A program made the translations under genes and the position numbers. 5,403 nucleotides of DNA. It comes from Acidobacteriota bacterium (GTDB taxonomy: Bacteria; Acidobacteriota; Vicinamibacteria; Vicinamibacterales; Vicinamibacteraceae). The notes under the pieces are model-generated. The model did not search any database. It saw nothing but the letters and a program-made list of their open reading frames with translations, and had not been told where the DNA came from. The DNA is taken from positions 1 through 5,403 of the forward strand of contig JAEYZV010000119.1 of NCBI GenBank assembly GCA_023427865.1. The letters run 5' to 3'. Positions 1 through 5,403 of this stretch are shown here, one piece after another; position 1 is the first letter of the stretch; every line of letters starts with the position of its first letter.

Positions 1-10
1 GTCGGCCCGG

Positions 11-66
11 AATTCTGAGATCCTGCATCCTGCAATCCTGCAATCCTGCAATCCTGAAATTCTGAA
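11..66. repeat. Imperfect tandem array of an 8-bp unit upstream of radA
   Basis: Successive units are AATTCTGAG, ATCCTGC, three copies of ATCCTGCA, ATCCTGAA and ATTCTGAA. The phase is exactly 8 bp from 27 to 66, and the first two units are 9 and 7 bp. The tract is much richer in A and T than the flanking coding DNA. It ends six bases before the radA ATG, so it fills the visible upstream region and may lie in the 5' leader. The unit is related to the AATTCTGC unit of the inverted arrays at 4041-4148, differing mainly by C for T at the fourth position. I see no -35/-10 promoter pair or Shine-Dalgarno sequence in it. Its function is unknown. Confidence 0.85.
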
Positions 67-71
67 CTTCC

Positions 72-1448
72 ATGCGCGCCCCACGCACCGTCTTCGCCTG
101 CACCGCTTGCGGTGCCCAGTCGCCCAAGTGGCTCGGCCGCTGTCCCGATTGCGGCGCGTGGAACACGTTCGCCGAGGAGTCGGCCGCGCCGCCGGTGCCG
201 GCGGGCGGCGGGCGGCAGACCCTGTCGGCCTCCGGCGGACAGGCGCGGCTCTATGCCGACGTGGACATGGTGCAGGCCGAGCGCATCTCCACGGGCATCG
301 GCGAGTTCGACCGCGTGCTGGGCGGCGGACTGGTGCCTGGCAGCCTGGTGCTCCTCGGCGGCGAGCCCGGCATCGGCAAGAGCACGTTGCTCCTCCAGGC
401 GGCGGCGCAGTTCGCGCAGGCGAGCGGGCTGGTGCTCTACTGCTCCGGCGAGGAGTCCGAGCACCAGGTCAAGGCGCGTGGCGAGCGCCTCGGTGTCGGC
501 CGCGCCCCGCTGTACCTGCTGGCCGAGACCTGCACCGAGCGCATCCTCGAGGAGGTGGAGCGCCTGAAGCCCGCCCTGCTCATCGTCGACTCCATCCAGA
601 CGGTCTTCTCGCTGAAGTTGACGTCCGCGCCCGGCACGGTCGGGCAAATCCGTGAGTCGGCGACGCAGCTGCTGTTTGCAGCGAAAGGGAGGAACCTGCC
701 GACCGTCCTCGTCGGTCACGTAACGAAGGACGGGGCGCTCGCCGGACCCAAGGTGCTCGAACACGTGGTCGACACCGTGCTGTATTTCGAGGGCGAACGG
801 CACCACACCCACCGGGTCATCCGCGCGGTCAAGAACCGCTTCGGCGCGGTCAGCGAACTTGGCGTCTTCGAGATGACCGGCAGCGGGCTGCAGCCGGTGC
901 CCAACCCGTCGGCCCTGTTCCTGGCCGAACGGCAGGTCGGCGCCCCCGGTTCGGCGGTGCTCTGCTGTATGGAAGGCTCGCGACCGATACTCGTGGAAGT
1001 ACAGGCGCTGGTGTCCAGCAGCGTGTACGGGAGTGCCCGCCGCATGACCAACGGCGTCGACCAGCAGCGGCTCGCCCTGCTGCTGGCGGTGCTGGAGAAG
1101 CGGGCGGGGCTGAACCTGGCCGGCGAAGACGTGTTCGTGAACGTGGCCGGCGGGTTCGCGGTCGATGAACGGGCCGCCGACCTGGGAATCGTCGCGGCCG
1201 TCGTGTCCAGTGTGCGGAACCGCCCCGTGCGGCCCGGGACCGCCCTGTTTGGCGAGGTCGGCCTCGCCGGGGAGGTGCGCGCGACCGGCCAGGCGCTGCT
1301 CCGGGTGCGGGAGGCGGCACAGATGGGCTTCACCCGCTGTGTGGTGCCGGCCGGCAATGTCTCGCCGGACGACACCGGGGCCGGGTGCGAGCTGTTGGGC
1401 GTGCGGACCGTGGCCGAGGCACTGGACGAGGTGATCGGTTGGGATTGA
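72..1448 (+). CDS. radA: DNA repair protein RadA (Sms), branch-migration ATPase
   Basis: RadA is a RecA-like, DnaB-type hexameric ATPase that acts with RecA in the cytoplasm to extend D-loops and process recombination intermediates. The 458 residues match the usual length (about 450-460), and all expected parts are visible in order. There is an N-terminal C4 zinc finger with Cys10, Cys13, Cys24 and Cys27. Walker A is GEPGIGKST at 97-105 with Lys103. Walker B is LLIVD at 169-173, followed by SIQT. The RadA-specific KNRFG motif is at 254-258. A C-terminal Lon-protease-like domain runs from about residue 280 to the end and includes DVFVNVAGG and FGEVGLAGEVR; in this family it is a structural DNA-binding scaffold, not an active protease. 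The ATG at 72 places the zinc finger at the normal distance from the N terminus. No Shine-Dalgarno sequence precedes it, because the 8-bp repeat array ends six bases upstream. The next gene starts 104 bp downstream on the same strand. I am very sure of the identity and fairly sure of the start. Confidence 0.97.
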   Translation: MRAPRTVFACTACGAQSPKWLGRCPDCGAWNTFAEESAAPPVPAGGGRQTLSASGGQARLYADVDMVQAERISTGIGEFDRVLGGGLVPGSLVLLGGEPGIGKSTLLLQAAAQFAQASGLVLYCSGEESEHQVKARGERLGVGRAPLYLLAETCTERILEEVERLKPALLIVDSIQTVFSLKLTSAPGTVGQIRESATQLLFAAKGRNLPTVLVGHVTKDGALAGPKVLEHVVDTVLYFEGERHHTHRVIRAVKNRFGAVSELGVFEMTGSGLQPVPNPSALFLAERQVGAPGSAVLCCMEGSRPILVEVQALVSSSVYGSARRMTNGVDQQRLALLLAVLEKRAGLNLAGEDVFVNVAGGFAVDERAADLGIVAAVVSSVRNRPVRPGTALFGEVGLAGEVRATGQALLRVREAAQMGFTRCVVPAGNVSPDDTGAGCELLGVRTVAEALDEVIGWD

Positions 1449-1552
1449 TGGGCGTATGATGGGCGCGGACGTCGCGTGGCCGTCACACCTGCCTCCGGAA
1501 CCCGCGCGTCATTTCATCGCTCGTTGAGCATTCATCTCGTCGGGGTCGTCGC
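1449..1552. other. radA/PIN-TRAM intergenic gap, no assigned function
   Basis: These 104 bases separate radA from the PIN-TRAM gene. A 9-bp direct repeat, TGATGGGCG, occurs at 1446-1454 (overlapping the radA stop) and 1457-1465. A weak 4-bp CGCG stem follows near 1464-1476. I see no strong terminator, no clear -35/-10 pair and no strong ribosome binding site; only a GGGG run at 1542-1545 precedes the next ATG. Whether a promoter here separates the two genes cannot be decided from the sequence. Confidence 0.4.
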
Positions 1553-2641
1553 ATGACGTGGTTCGTGTTTGCCCGCGTGCTGTTCGTGGCCGCGGTCGCG
1601 TATTCGGCCTCCCTCGTGAGGCCCGTCCACGAGCTCGCCCTGGTCAACGTCCTCTTCGGAGCGGGCGTGGCGGGGCTGGTGGTCGTCTTCGAGTCGCAGC
1701 TGCGCGACACCTCGGTGTCGGCCATGCTGGGCGCACTCATCGGTGCCACCGTCGGACTCAGCCTCGCCAAGACCATCACCACCACGCTGTTCTGGGCCAA
1801 CACCGCCGACTCCCGCGTCGCCTTCCTCCACACGGTGACGCTGCTCGCGCTCACCTACCTCGGACTCGTCATCGGCGCCCGCAAGGGCGAATGGCTCGAA
1901 CCGTCGAGGCTCATCAGCCTCTTCCGGGCCACGGCTCCGAAGAAGCACTACAAGATCCTGGACACGAGCGTCATCATCGACGGCCGCATCGCCGACATCT
2001 GTGAGACCGGCTTCCTCGATGGCACCCTCGTGATCCCGCAATTCGTCCTCAAGGAGCTGCAGTTCGTGGCCGACTCCTCGGACGCGATGAAGCGCAATCG
2101 CGGACGCCGCGGTCTGGACATCCTCCAGAAGATCCAGAAGATGACCAACCTCGACGTGGTCATCTCGGATGTCGACTTCCCGGACGTGAAGGAAGTCGAC
2201 CTGAAGCTGATCGAGCTGGCGCGCTCCCTCGAGGGGAAGATCGTGACCAACGACTTCAACCTCAACAAGGTGGCCGAACTCCGCGGCGTGCACGTCCTCA
2301 ACATCAACGAGCTCGCCAACTCGCTCAAGCCCGTGGTGCTGCCGGGCGAGTACATGAAGGTGTTCATCCTGAAAGAAGGCCGCGAGTACAACCAGGGCGT
2401 CGCCTACCTGGACGACGGCACGATGGTGGTCGTGGACAACGGCCGCAAGATGATCAGCAAGAACATCGACGTCGTCGTCACGAGCGTGCTCCAGACCACG
2501 GCCGGCAAGATGATCTTCGGCCGGTACATCGAGCCGCCGGGCGACGCGGGCCGCGCCGCCGAGAGTGGCGAGCAGCCGGCGCAGGCGCCCACCACCCAGA
2601 CCGCGTCCTTCCGCCGGCCGCGCGCCGTGTCGCAGTCCTGA
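1553..2641 (+). CDS. yacL: YacL-type membrane protein with PIN and TRAM domains (putative membrane-anchored RNase)
   Basis: The 362-residue product has the architecture and length of Bacillus subtilis YacL. Four hydrophobic segments lie at about 1-24, 27-48, 55-82 and 89-109, and a basic linker follows. The PIN nuclease domain runs from about 134 to 255. Its acidic metal-binding residues are present: Asp137 (in ILDTS), Glu168 (in KEL), Asp216 (in VDLKLIELA) and Asp234 (in TNDFN), so the active site looks intact. A TRAM domain, a small RNA-binding beta-barrel, spans about 265-326. The last 36 residues are a Pro/Ala/Gln/Thr-rich tail, probably disordered. The expected role is a membrane-tethered, metal-dependent ribonuclease facing the cytoplasm; the physiological substrate of the family is poorly known, so this is inferred from the domains. 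The ATG at 1553 gives a complete first membrane segment. Adjacency to radA is shared with Bacillus, though disA is missing here. The gene ends 10 bp before plsC, suggesting co-transcription. Confidence 0.92.
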   Translation: MTWFVFARVLFVAAVAYSASLVRPVHELALVNVLFGAGVAGLVVVFESQLRDTSVSAMLGALIGATVGLSLAKTITTTLFWANTADSRVAFLHTVTLLALTYLGLVIGARKGEWLEPSRLISLFRATAPKKHYKILDTSVIIDGRIADICETGFLDGTLVIPQFVLKELQFVADSSDAMKRNRGRRGLDILQKIQKMTNLDVVISDVDFPDVKEVDLKLIELARSLEGKIVTNDFNLNKVAELRGVHVLNINELANSLKPVVLPGEYMKVFILKEGREYNQGVAYLDDGTMVVVDNGRKMISKNIDVVVTSVLQTTAGKMIFGRYIEPPGDAGRAAESGEQPAQAPTTQTASFRRPRAVSQS

Positions 2642-2651
2642 CGCCAGCCTG

Positions 2652-3386
2652 ATGGCAGTACCACCGTTCCACTGGTGGCGGACGGTCTTCTACCTGATTC
2701 CCGCCATCGCGCTCTATACGATCGTCCTGGGCACGCTCTCGCTGCTCTCGGTCATCGTCGATCGACGGGGACATCTCGCCCATTGGTGCGCGCGCGCCTG
2801 GGCGTGGCTCATTCTGAAGACGACCGGCGTCACCGTGGACGTCCGCGGCCTCGAACAGCTGCAGCAGGACACGCCGTACCTCTTCCTCGCCAATCACCAG
2901 AGCATCTACGACATCCCGGTGCTGTTCTGGCACCTGCCGTACCAGATCCGCATCCTCGCCAAGGCCTCGCTCGGCCGGTTCCCGTTCCTCGGCTGGCACC
3001 TGCGCCGCAGCGGGCACGTGCTCGTGGACCGGAGCAACCCGGGGAACTCCACGATGCTGCAGATCAAGGAGCTGATGCGTGAGCGCGTGTCGCTGATCGT
3101 GTTCCCTGAAGGCACGCGCAGCGGTGATGGCCGGGTGGCGCGCTTCCGCGCGGGCATCGTGCTGTTGGCCATCGAGGCCGGCCTGCCGATCGTGCCGGTC
3201 GCGGTGGAAGGCACGCGGCACGTGATGCTGAAGGGGCGGTTGATGACGTGTCCGGGGCACGTCCAGGTGCGCGTCCACGCGCCGGTGCGCACCGAGGGCT
3301 GGCAGCCGTCGCAGGCGCGGGAGCTGGCCGGCATCGTCGAGCGCACCGTGCGCGACGATGTCGAACGGCTGCAGGTGGCGTCGTGA
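2652..3386 (+). CDS. plsC: 1-acyl-sn-glycerol-3-phosphate acyltransferase (PlsC/LPLAT family)
   Basis: This enzyme adds the second acyl chain to lysophosphatidic acid to make phosphatidic acid, the precursor of membrane phospholipids, at the inner face of the cytoplasmic membrane. The 244-residue product has one N-terminal hydrophobic segment (about 9-36) and the four acyltransferase motifs. Motif I is NHQSIYD at 81-87 with the catalytic pair His82 and Asp87 (HX4D). Motif II ends in LVDR at 124-127 after SLGRFPFLGW. Motif III is FPEGTR at 151-156. Motif IV is PIVPVAVEG at 179-187. I chose the ATG at 2652, 10 bp after the PIN-TRAM stop. The frame is open further back to a GTG at 2565, but that extension overlaps the previous gene and encodes an Arg/Pro-rich run typical of out-of-frame GC-rich DNA. 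No good Shine-Dalgarno sequence is seen, so translation may depend on the upstream gene. The exact acyl acceptor cannot be read from the sequence. Confidence 0.94.
   Translation: MAVPPFHWWRTVFYLIPAIALYTIVLGTLSLLSVIVDRRGHLAHWCARAWAWLILKTTGVTVDVRGLEQLQQDTPYLFLANHQSIYDIPVLFWHLPYQIRILAKASLGRFPFLGWHLRRSGHVLVDRSNPGNSTMLQIKELMRERVSLIVFPEGTRSGDGRVARFRAGIVLLAIEAGLPIVPVAVEGTRHVMLKGRLMTCPGHVQVRVHAPVRTEGWQPSQARELAGIVERTVRDDVERLQVAS
3373..3378 (+). promoter_or_regulatory. Probable ribosome binding site of the B3/B4 gene
   Basis: AGGTGG lies four bases before the GTG at 3383, inside the end of plsC. It supports that GTG as the start of the downstream gene over the more upstream in-frame positions within plsC. 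The spacing is slightly short, and the GTGA start/stop overlap also allows reinitiation by ribosomes finishing plsC. Confidence 0.45.
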
Positions 3387-4030
3387 CCCTGACCGTATCG
3401 CCGGAGGTCGCGCCTCTCGTGGTGCCCGGCATCATCGTCCGGCGAGGCGTGACCGTGCACGCGCACGACCCGCGACTCGATGCGCCGCTCGCGCAGGCCG
3501 CCGAGGCGCTGCGTGCGGCCACCGGACTGGAGGACGCCACCGCGGCCACGCGCACGATGTACAAGCGCGTGGGCATCGACCCGACCAAGACGCGACCGTC
3601 GAGCGAGGCGCTCCTGCGCCGCGTGCGCAGGGGCGAGCCGCTGCCGCGCGTCAACGGCCTGGTGGACATCATCAACTGGTGCTCGGCCGAGACGCAGATC
3701 TCGTTCGGCCTGTACGACCTCGGCAAGGTGCAGCCGCCGGTCACCCTGCGGCTTGGCGCCGCTGGTGAAGGCTACGACGGCATCCGCAAGAATCGCGTCA
3801 ACGTCGAGGGGCGGCTCGCCCTCGTCGACGCGATCGGCCCGTTCGGCAATCCCACCTCCGACTCCGCGCGCACGATGACGACGCCCGACACGACGGATGT
3901 GCTGGTGGTGCTGTTCGTGCCGGCAGTCGCGCCGCGTGCGGCCGGCGAACGCGCGCTCGCCCTCACGCGCGACCGCCTCGCCCAGTACGCCGGCGGCACA
4001 GACGAAACAGCACGGGTCGAAGAGCAGTGA
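3383..4030 (+). CDS. Stand-alone B3/B4-domain protein (PheRS beta-subunit editing-domain-like)
   Basis: The 215-residue product is essentially one B3/B4 domain, the fold that forms the amino-acid editing site of the phenylalanyl-tRNA synthetase beta subunit and that also occurs as separate proteins. The diagnostic run is YKRVGIDPTKTRPSSEAL at 60-77, followed by LPRVNGLVDIIN (about 87-98), YDLGKV from Tyr111, and a C-terminal stretch with TMTTPDTTDVLVVLFV. None of the other PheRS beta modules (OB-fold, B5, catalytic-like, anticodon-binding) is present, and the length fits the stand-alone family, so this is not a fragment of pheT. The start is the GTG at 3383, which overlaps the plsC stop as GTGA; the frame is open upstream, but that part lies inside plsC and is Arg/Ala-rich. 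The function is not established. Hydrolysis of mischarged tRNA in trans is a plausible guess from the fold. Translational coupling to plsC is likely. The gene stops just before the inverted repeat module. Confidence 0.87.
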   Translation: MTLTVSPEVAPLVVPGIIVRRGVTVHAHDPRLDAPLAQAAEALRAATGLEDATAATRTMYKRVGIDPTKTRPSSEALLRRVRRGEPLPRVNGLVDIINWCSAETQISFGLYDLGKVQPPVTLRLGAAGEGYDGIRKNRVNVEGRLALVDAIGPFGNPTSDSARTMTTPDTTDVLVVLFVPAVAPRAAGERALALTRDRLAQYAGGTDETARVEEQ

Positions 4031-4040
4031 AATTTCGGAC

Positions 4041-4148
4041 TTCAGAATTGCAGAATTGGAGAATTGGAGAATTGCATCACGGTGGCCGACCTTCGCGGCA
4101 TTGCCGATGGTCGTGAAATTCTGCAATTCTGCAATTTTGAAATTCGCA
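4041..4148. repeat. Inverted pair of 8-bp tandem arrays filling the convergent intergenic gap
   Basis: The left arm (4043-4074) is four exact 8-bp units on the minus orientation: CAGAATTG twice, then GAGAATTG twice. The right arm (4117-4148) has AATTCTGC twice, AATTTTGA, then the degenerate AATTCGCA, reading the other way. The arms are largely complementary and could form a long imperfect hairpin or cruciform around the GC-rich core at 4077-4116. The module spans nearly the whole gap between the stop of the B3/B4 gene (4030) and the stop of the minus-strand gene (4152). That position would suit a bidirectional terminator or transcript 3'-end stabiliser, but there is no plain GC stem followed by a T tract, so this is only an inference. 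The unit is a variant of the one at 11-66. Confidence 0.88.
4077..4116. other. GC-rich hairpin core between the inverted arrays
   Basis: Three nested complementary pairs are readable: CGGC (4096-4099) with GCCG (4103-4106) around an ATT loop, GACC (4088-4091) with GGTC (4109-4112), and TCAC (4077-4080) with GTGA (4113-4116). The left side carries an extra unpaired GGTGGCC (4081-4087), and a small TTCG/AT internal loop separates the two inner stems. The outer pair joins directly to the array arms, so arms and core would make one continuous structure. It could be a folded RNA element, a terminator stem or the body of a small non-autonomous repeat. Confidence 0.5.
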
Positions 4149-4151
4149 TCG

Positions 4152-5403
4152 TCAGTACCCGAAGTGGAACGTCAGGATCGTGGCGCGCAGGACCCCGAGC
4201 CACGCGAGCACGAGCACGACGAGGGCGAGGGCGACCGAGAGGGCGACGAGCCGCCGTGCACCTGAGGACATGCGGCGCGCGTGCGCCAGGCCGGCCGCCA
4301 CGAGCACCGCAGCGGGCGCCGTCAGCGGGAGGATGTGGCGTGGCGTCCAGTGGACCACCATGTCCGCGCGCGGCACGAGGTTGACGCCGATCCAGGTTCC
4401 CAGTCCAACGCAGATCCCGACCAGGCAGAGTGCCACCGGCAGCGCCCGTCGCGCCGCCTCGCCGCCGGCGTTCCCGGCGCGTACCTGCCGAAGGCCGGCG
4501 ATCGCCGTGCCGAGCACGCCGGCTCCCGCCAGCACGAGCAGCAGCAGGGAGACCGCTCCGTACGCGAGCCACACGCGGCTGCCGGGAAACGGCCCCGCGC
4601 CGAGCGAACCGAACCGCGCCCAGAACGGCTCGAACACCATCGTGCGCATCTGGCCCCAGAACTCCGCATCCCATGGCATCGGCCCGCGAGTGGGCACGAA
4701 CCCGCCGGCTTCGAGCACGGCTTTCTTGAACGCGAAGGCCTGCGGGTCGCCGAACACGATCGCGGCGCGCACGTGAATCCAGCCTGCCACGAGCAGGATG
4801 CCGAACCCGACGAGCACCACGGACCGCAGCACCTGCGTCGCGAAGGTCCTGACCCCGGCGCGGCCGGATGCGCGCGGCCGCGACGGCCTGCTGCCGGTCG
4901 CCCCGATCGCACATGCGAGCAGCGCCATCGGCACGAGGAACACCGCCGTGGCCTTCACGGCGTACGCCCCGCCGATCAGCAGACCCGTAAGCAGGAGCCA
5001 TTGTGTCGTCGTGCGTCCGAGCGCCACGCGCGCGATCGCGAGCGTGGCCAGCGCGGAGAGGAACGTCGCTGGCGGGTCGGTCGATACGGCGCCCATGACG
5101 GCGCACCATTGCGGAATCAGCCCGAGCCCCCCGGCAACGGTTGCCGCGATCAGCGCGTCGCCGGTGACCATCGACACGAGCCGCACAACCACCAGCGCCG
5201 TGCCGACGGCCATCAGGAGCGAGACGACCCGCAGCAGGCCGACACCGGTGTGTCCCGCGGACGGCAGGGGAGGGCCGGCGTGGTGAAAGATCGAGGGTTC
5301 CGTGCCGCCCGGATGCAGCCGCGATCGCGGGTTCATCACGAGTGCCGGCGCGGGTGTCGCGACCCCGGTCGCGTTCAGGATCGCCGCAGCGCCGATGTAG
5401 TAC
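4152..5403 (-). CDS. Polytopic membrane protein, GT-C glycosyltransferase-like (GT39/DUF2142 type), N terminus beyond the window
   Basis: The frame is open from the stop at 4152-4154 to the right edge, giving 416 C-terminal residues. About nine hydrophobic segments can be seen, roughly at residues 54-76, 81-101, 110-127, two in 134-167, 189-212, 279-304, 321-342, 356-374 and 383-407 of the visible part. The fragment opens with YYIGAAAILNATG, which fits the region after the PPLYY motif common in this superfamily. GAVSTDP near residues 104-110 sits where these proteins often have an AVNNDA-like motif. WTPRHILPL near the C terminus resembles the conserved RY/RH-hL-P motif before a late helix. 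Such proteins move sugars from polyprenyl-phosphate donors to lipid or protein acceptors on the outer face of the membrane. The catalytic acidic loop would lie in the missing N terminus, so the activity is unproven. An internal GTG at 5339 and ATG at 5336 are not credible starts because homologous-looking sequence continues upstream. The gene converges on the plus-strand cluster. Another polytopic membrane family remains possible. Confidence 0.7.
   Translation of the reverse strand, partial: YYIGAAAILNATGVATPAPALVMNPRSRLHPGGTEPSIFHHAGPPLPSAGHTGVGLLRVVSLLMAVGTALVVVRLVSMVTGDALIAATVAGGLGLIPQWCAVMGAVSTDPPATFLSALATLAIARVALGRTTTQWLLLTGLLIGGAYAVKATAVFLVPMALLACAIGATGSRPSRPRASGRAGVRTFATQVLRSVVLVGFGILLVAGWIHVRAAIVFGDPQAFAFKKAVLEAGGFVPTRGPMPWDAEFWGQMRTMVFEPFWARFGSLGAGPFPGSRVWLAYGAVSLLLLVLAGAGVLGTAIAGLRQVRAGNAGGEAARRALPVALCLVGICVGLGTWIGVNLVPRADMVVHWTPRHILPLTAPAAVLVAAGLAHARRMSSGARRLVALSVALALVVLVLAWLGVLRATILTFHFGY

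Noticed and set aside
11..66. CRISPR array
   Set aside because: The units are 8 bp and directly abutting, with no unique spacers and no cas genes.
1446..1465. Direct repeat TGATGGGCG, twice, 11 bp apart at the radA stop
   Set aside because: Only two copies, partly inside the coding region and in a low-complexity G-rich stretch; not enough for an operator call.
716..1486. Minus-strand frame opposite radA
   Set aside because: It is a Ser/Thr/Arg/Pro-rich antisense shadow of a gene whose plus-strand product is unambiguous.
1463..1508. Possible hairpin pairing GCGCGG with CCGCGC in the radA/PIN-TRAM gap
   Set aside because: The stem is only six bases with a loop of over 30 bases and no T tract follows, so it is not a convincing terminator.
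1456..1527. A 23-codon reading frame starting ATGATG in the radA/PIN-TRAM gap
   Set aside because: It has no clear ribosome binding site, its product (MMGADVAWPSHLPPEPARHF...) shows no recognisable pattern, and a frame this short is expected by chance in GC-rich DNA.
2565..2651. Upstream GTG start for plsC overlapping the PIN-TRAM gene
   Set aside because: The extra 29 residues are Arg/Pro-rich and unlike the family N terminus; the ATG at 2652 sits directly before the first membrane segment.
2906..4126. Long minus-strand open frame opposite plsC and the B3/B4 gene
   Set aside because: It is a shadow of GC-rich coding DNA on the other strand, rich in Arg/Ala/His with no domain pattern, and its first residues are a translation of the 8-bp repeat arrays.
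4042..5109. Alternative minus-strand frame over the membrane protein, ending in the repeat arrays
   Set aside because: Its product is dominated by Arg/Ala/Gly runs without membrane segments, while the overlapping frame ending at 4152 shows clean hydrophobic helices. It stays open through the repeats only because the unit has no stops.

Overview
The window is GC-rich bacterial chromosome with tightly packed housekeeping-type genes and no mobile element, CRISPR array, tRNA or rRNA that I can see. Four plus-strand genes are followed by one convergent minus-strand gene that runs off the right edge. I lean towards Acidobacteriota (Vicinamibacteria-like). The grounds are the strong GC bias, the radA / membrane PIN-TRAM pairing, and the AT-richer 8-bp intergenic repeats, which I associate with that group from memory. 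The assignment is an inference; no marker gene here settles it.

Layout: (1) 1-71 is an intergenic tail occupied by an imperfect tandem array of an 8-bp unit (ATCCTGCA/ATTCTGAA), ending six bases before a start codon. (2) 72-1448 is radA, the recombination branch-migration ATPase. (3) 1449-1552 is a 104-bp gap with no convincing signal. (4) 1553-2641 is a YacL-type membrane protein with PIN and TRAM domains. (5) 2652-3386 is plsC, a 1-acyl-glycerol-3-phosphate acyltransferase. (6) 3383-4030 is a stand-alone B3/B4-domain protein whose GTG start overlaps the plsC stop by four bases. (7) 4031-4151 is the gap between two convergent stop codons, filled by an inverted pair of 8-bp arrays around a GC-rich hairpin core. 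(8) 4152-5403 (minus) is the C-terminal part of a polytopic membrane protein resembling GT-C glycosyltransferases (GT39/DUF2142 type).

The PIN-TRAM gene, plsC and the B3/B4 gene are very close or overlapping and probably form one transcription unit; radA may head it. In Bacillus subtilis radA and yacL lie together with disA between them and ispD/ispF after them. Here disA is absent and plsC plus a B3/B4 gene occupy the ispD position. The products suggest a mixed operon (DNA repair, RNA/nuclease, phospholipid synthesis, possible tRNA quality control) rather than one pathway.

I found no convincing new defence or metabolic system. The least explained content is the 8-bp repeat family. It occurs at two intergenic sites in this short window, once as a single array and once as an inverted pair around a hairpin, and its ideal unit has no stop codon in any of the six frames.
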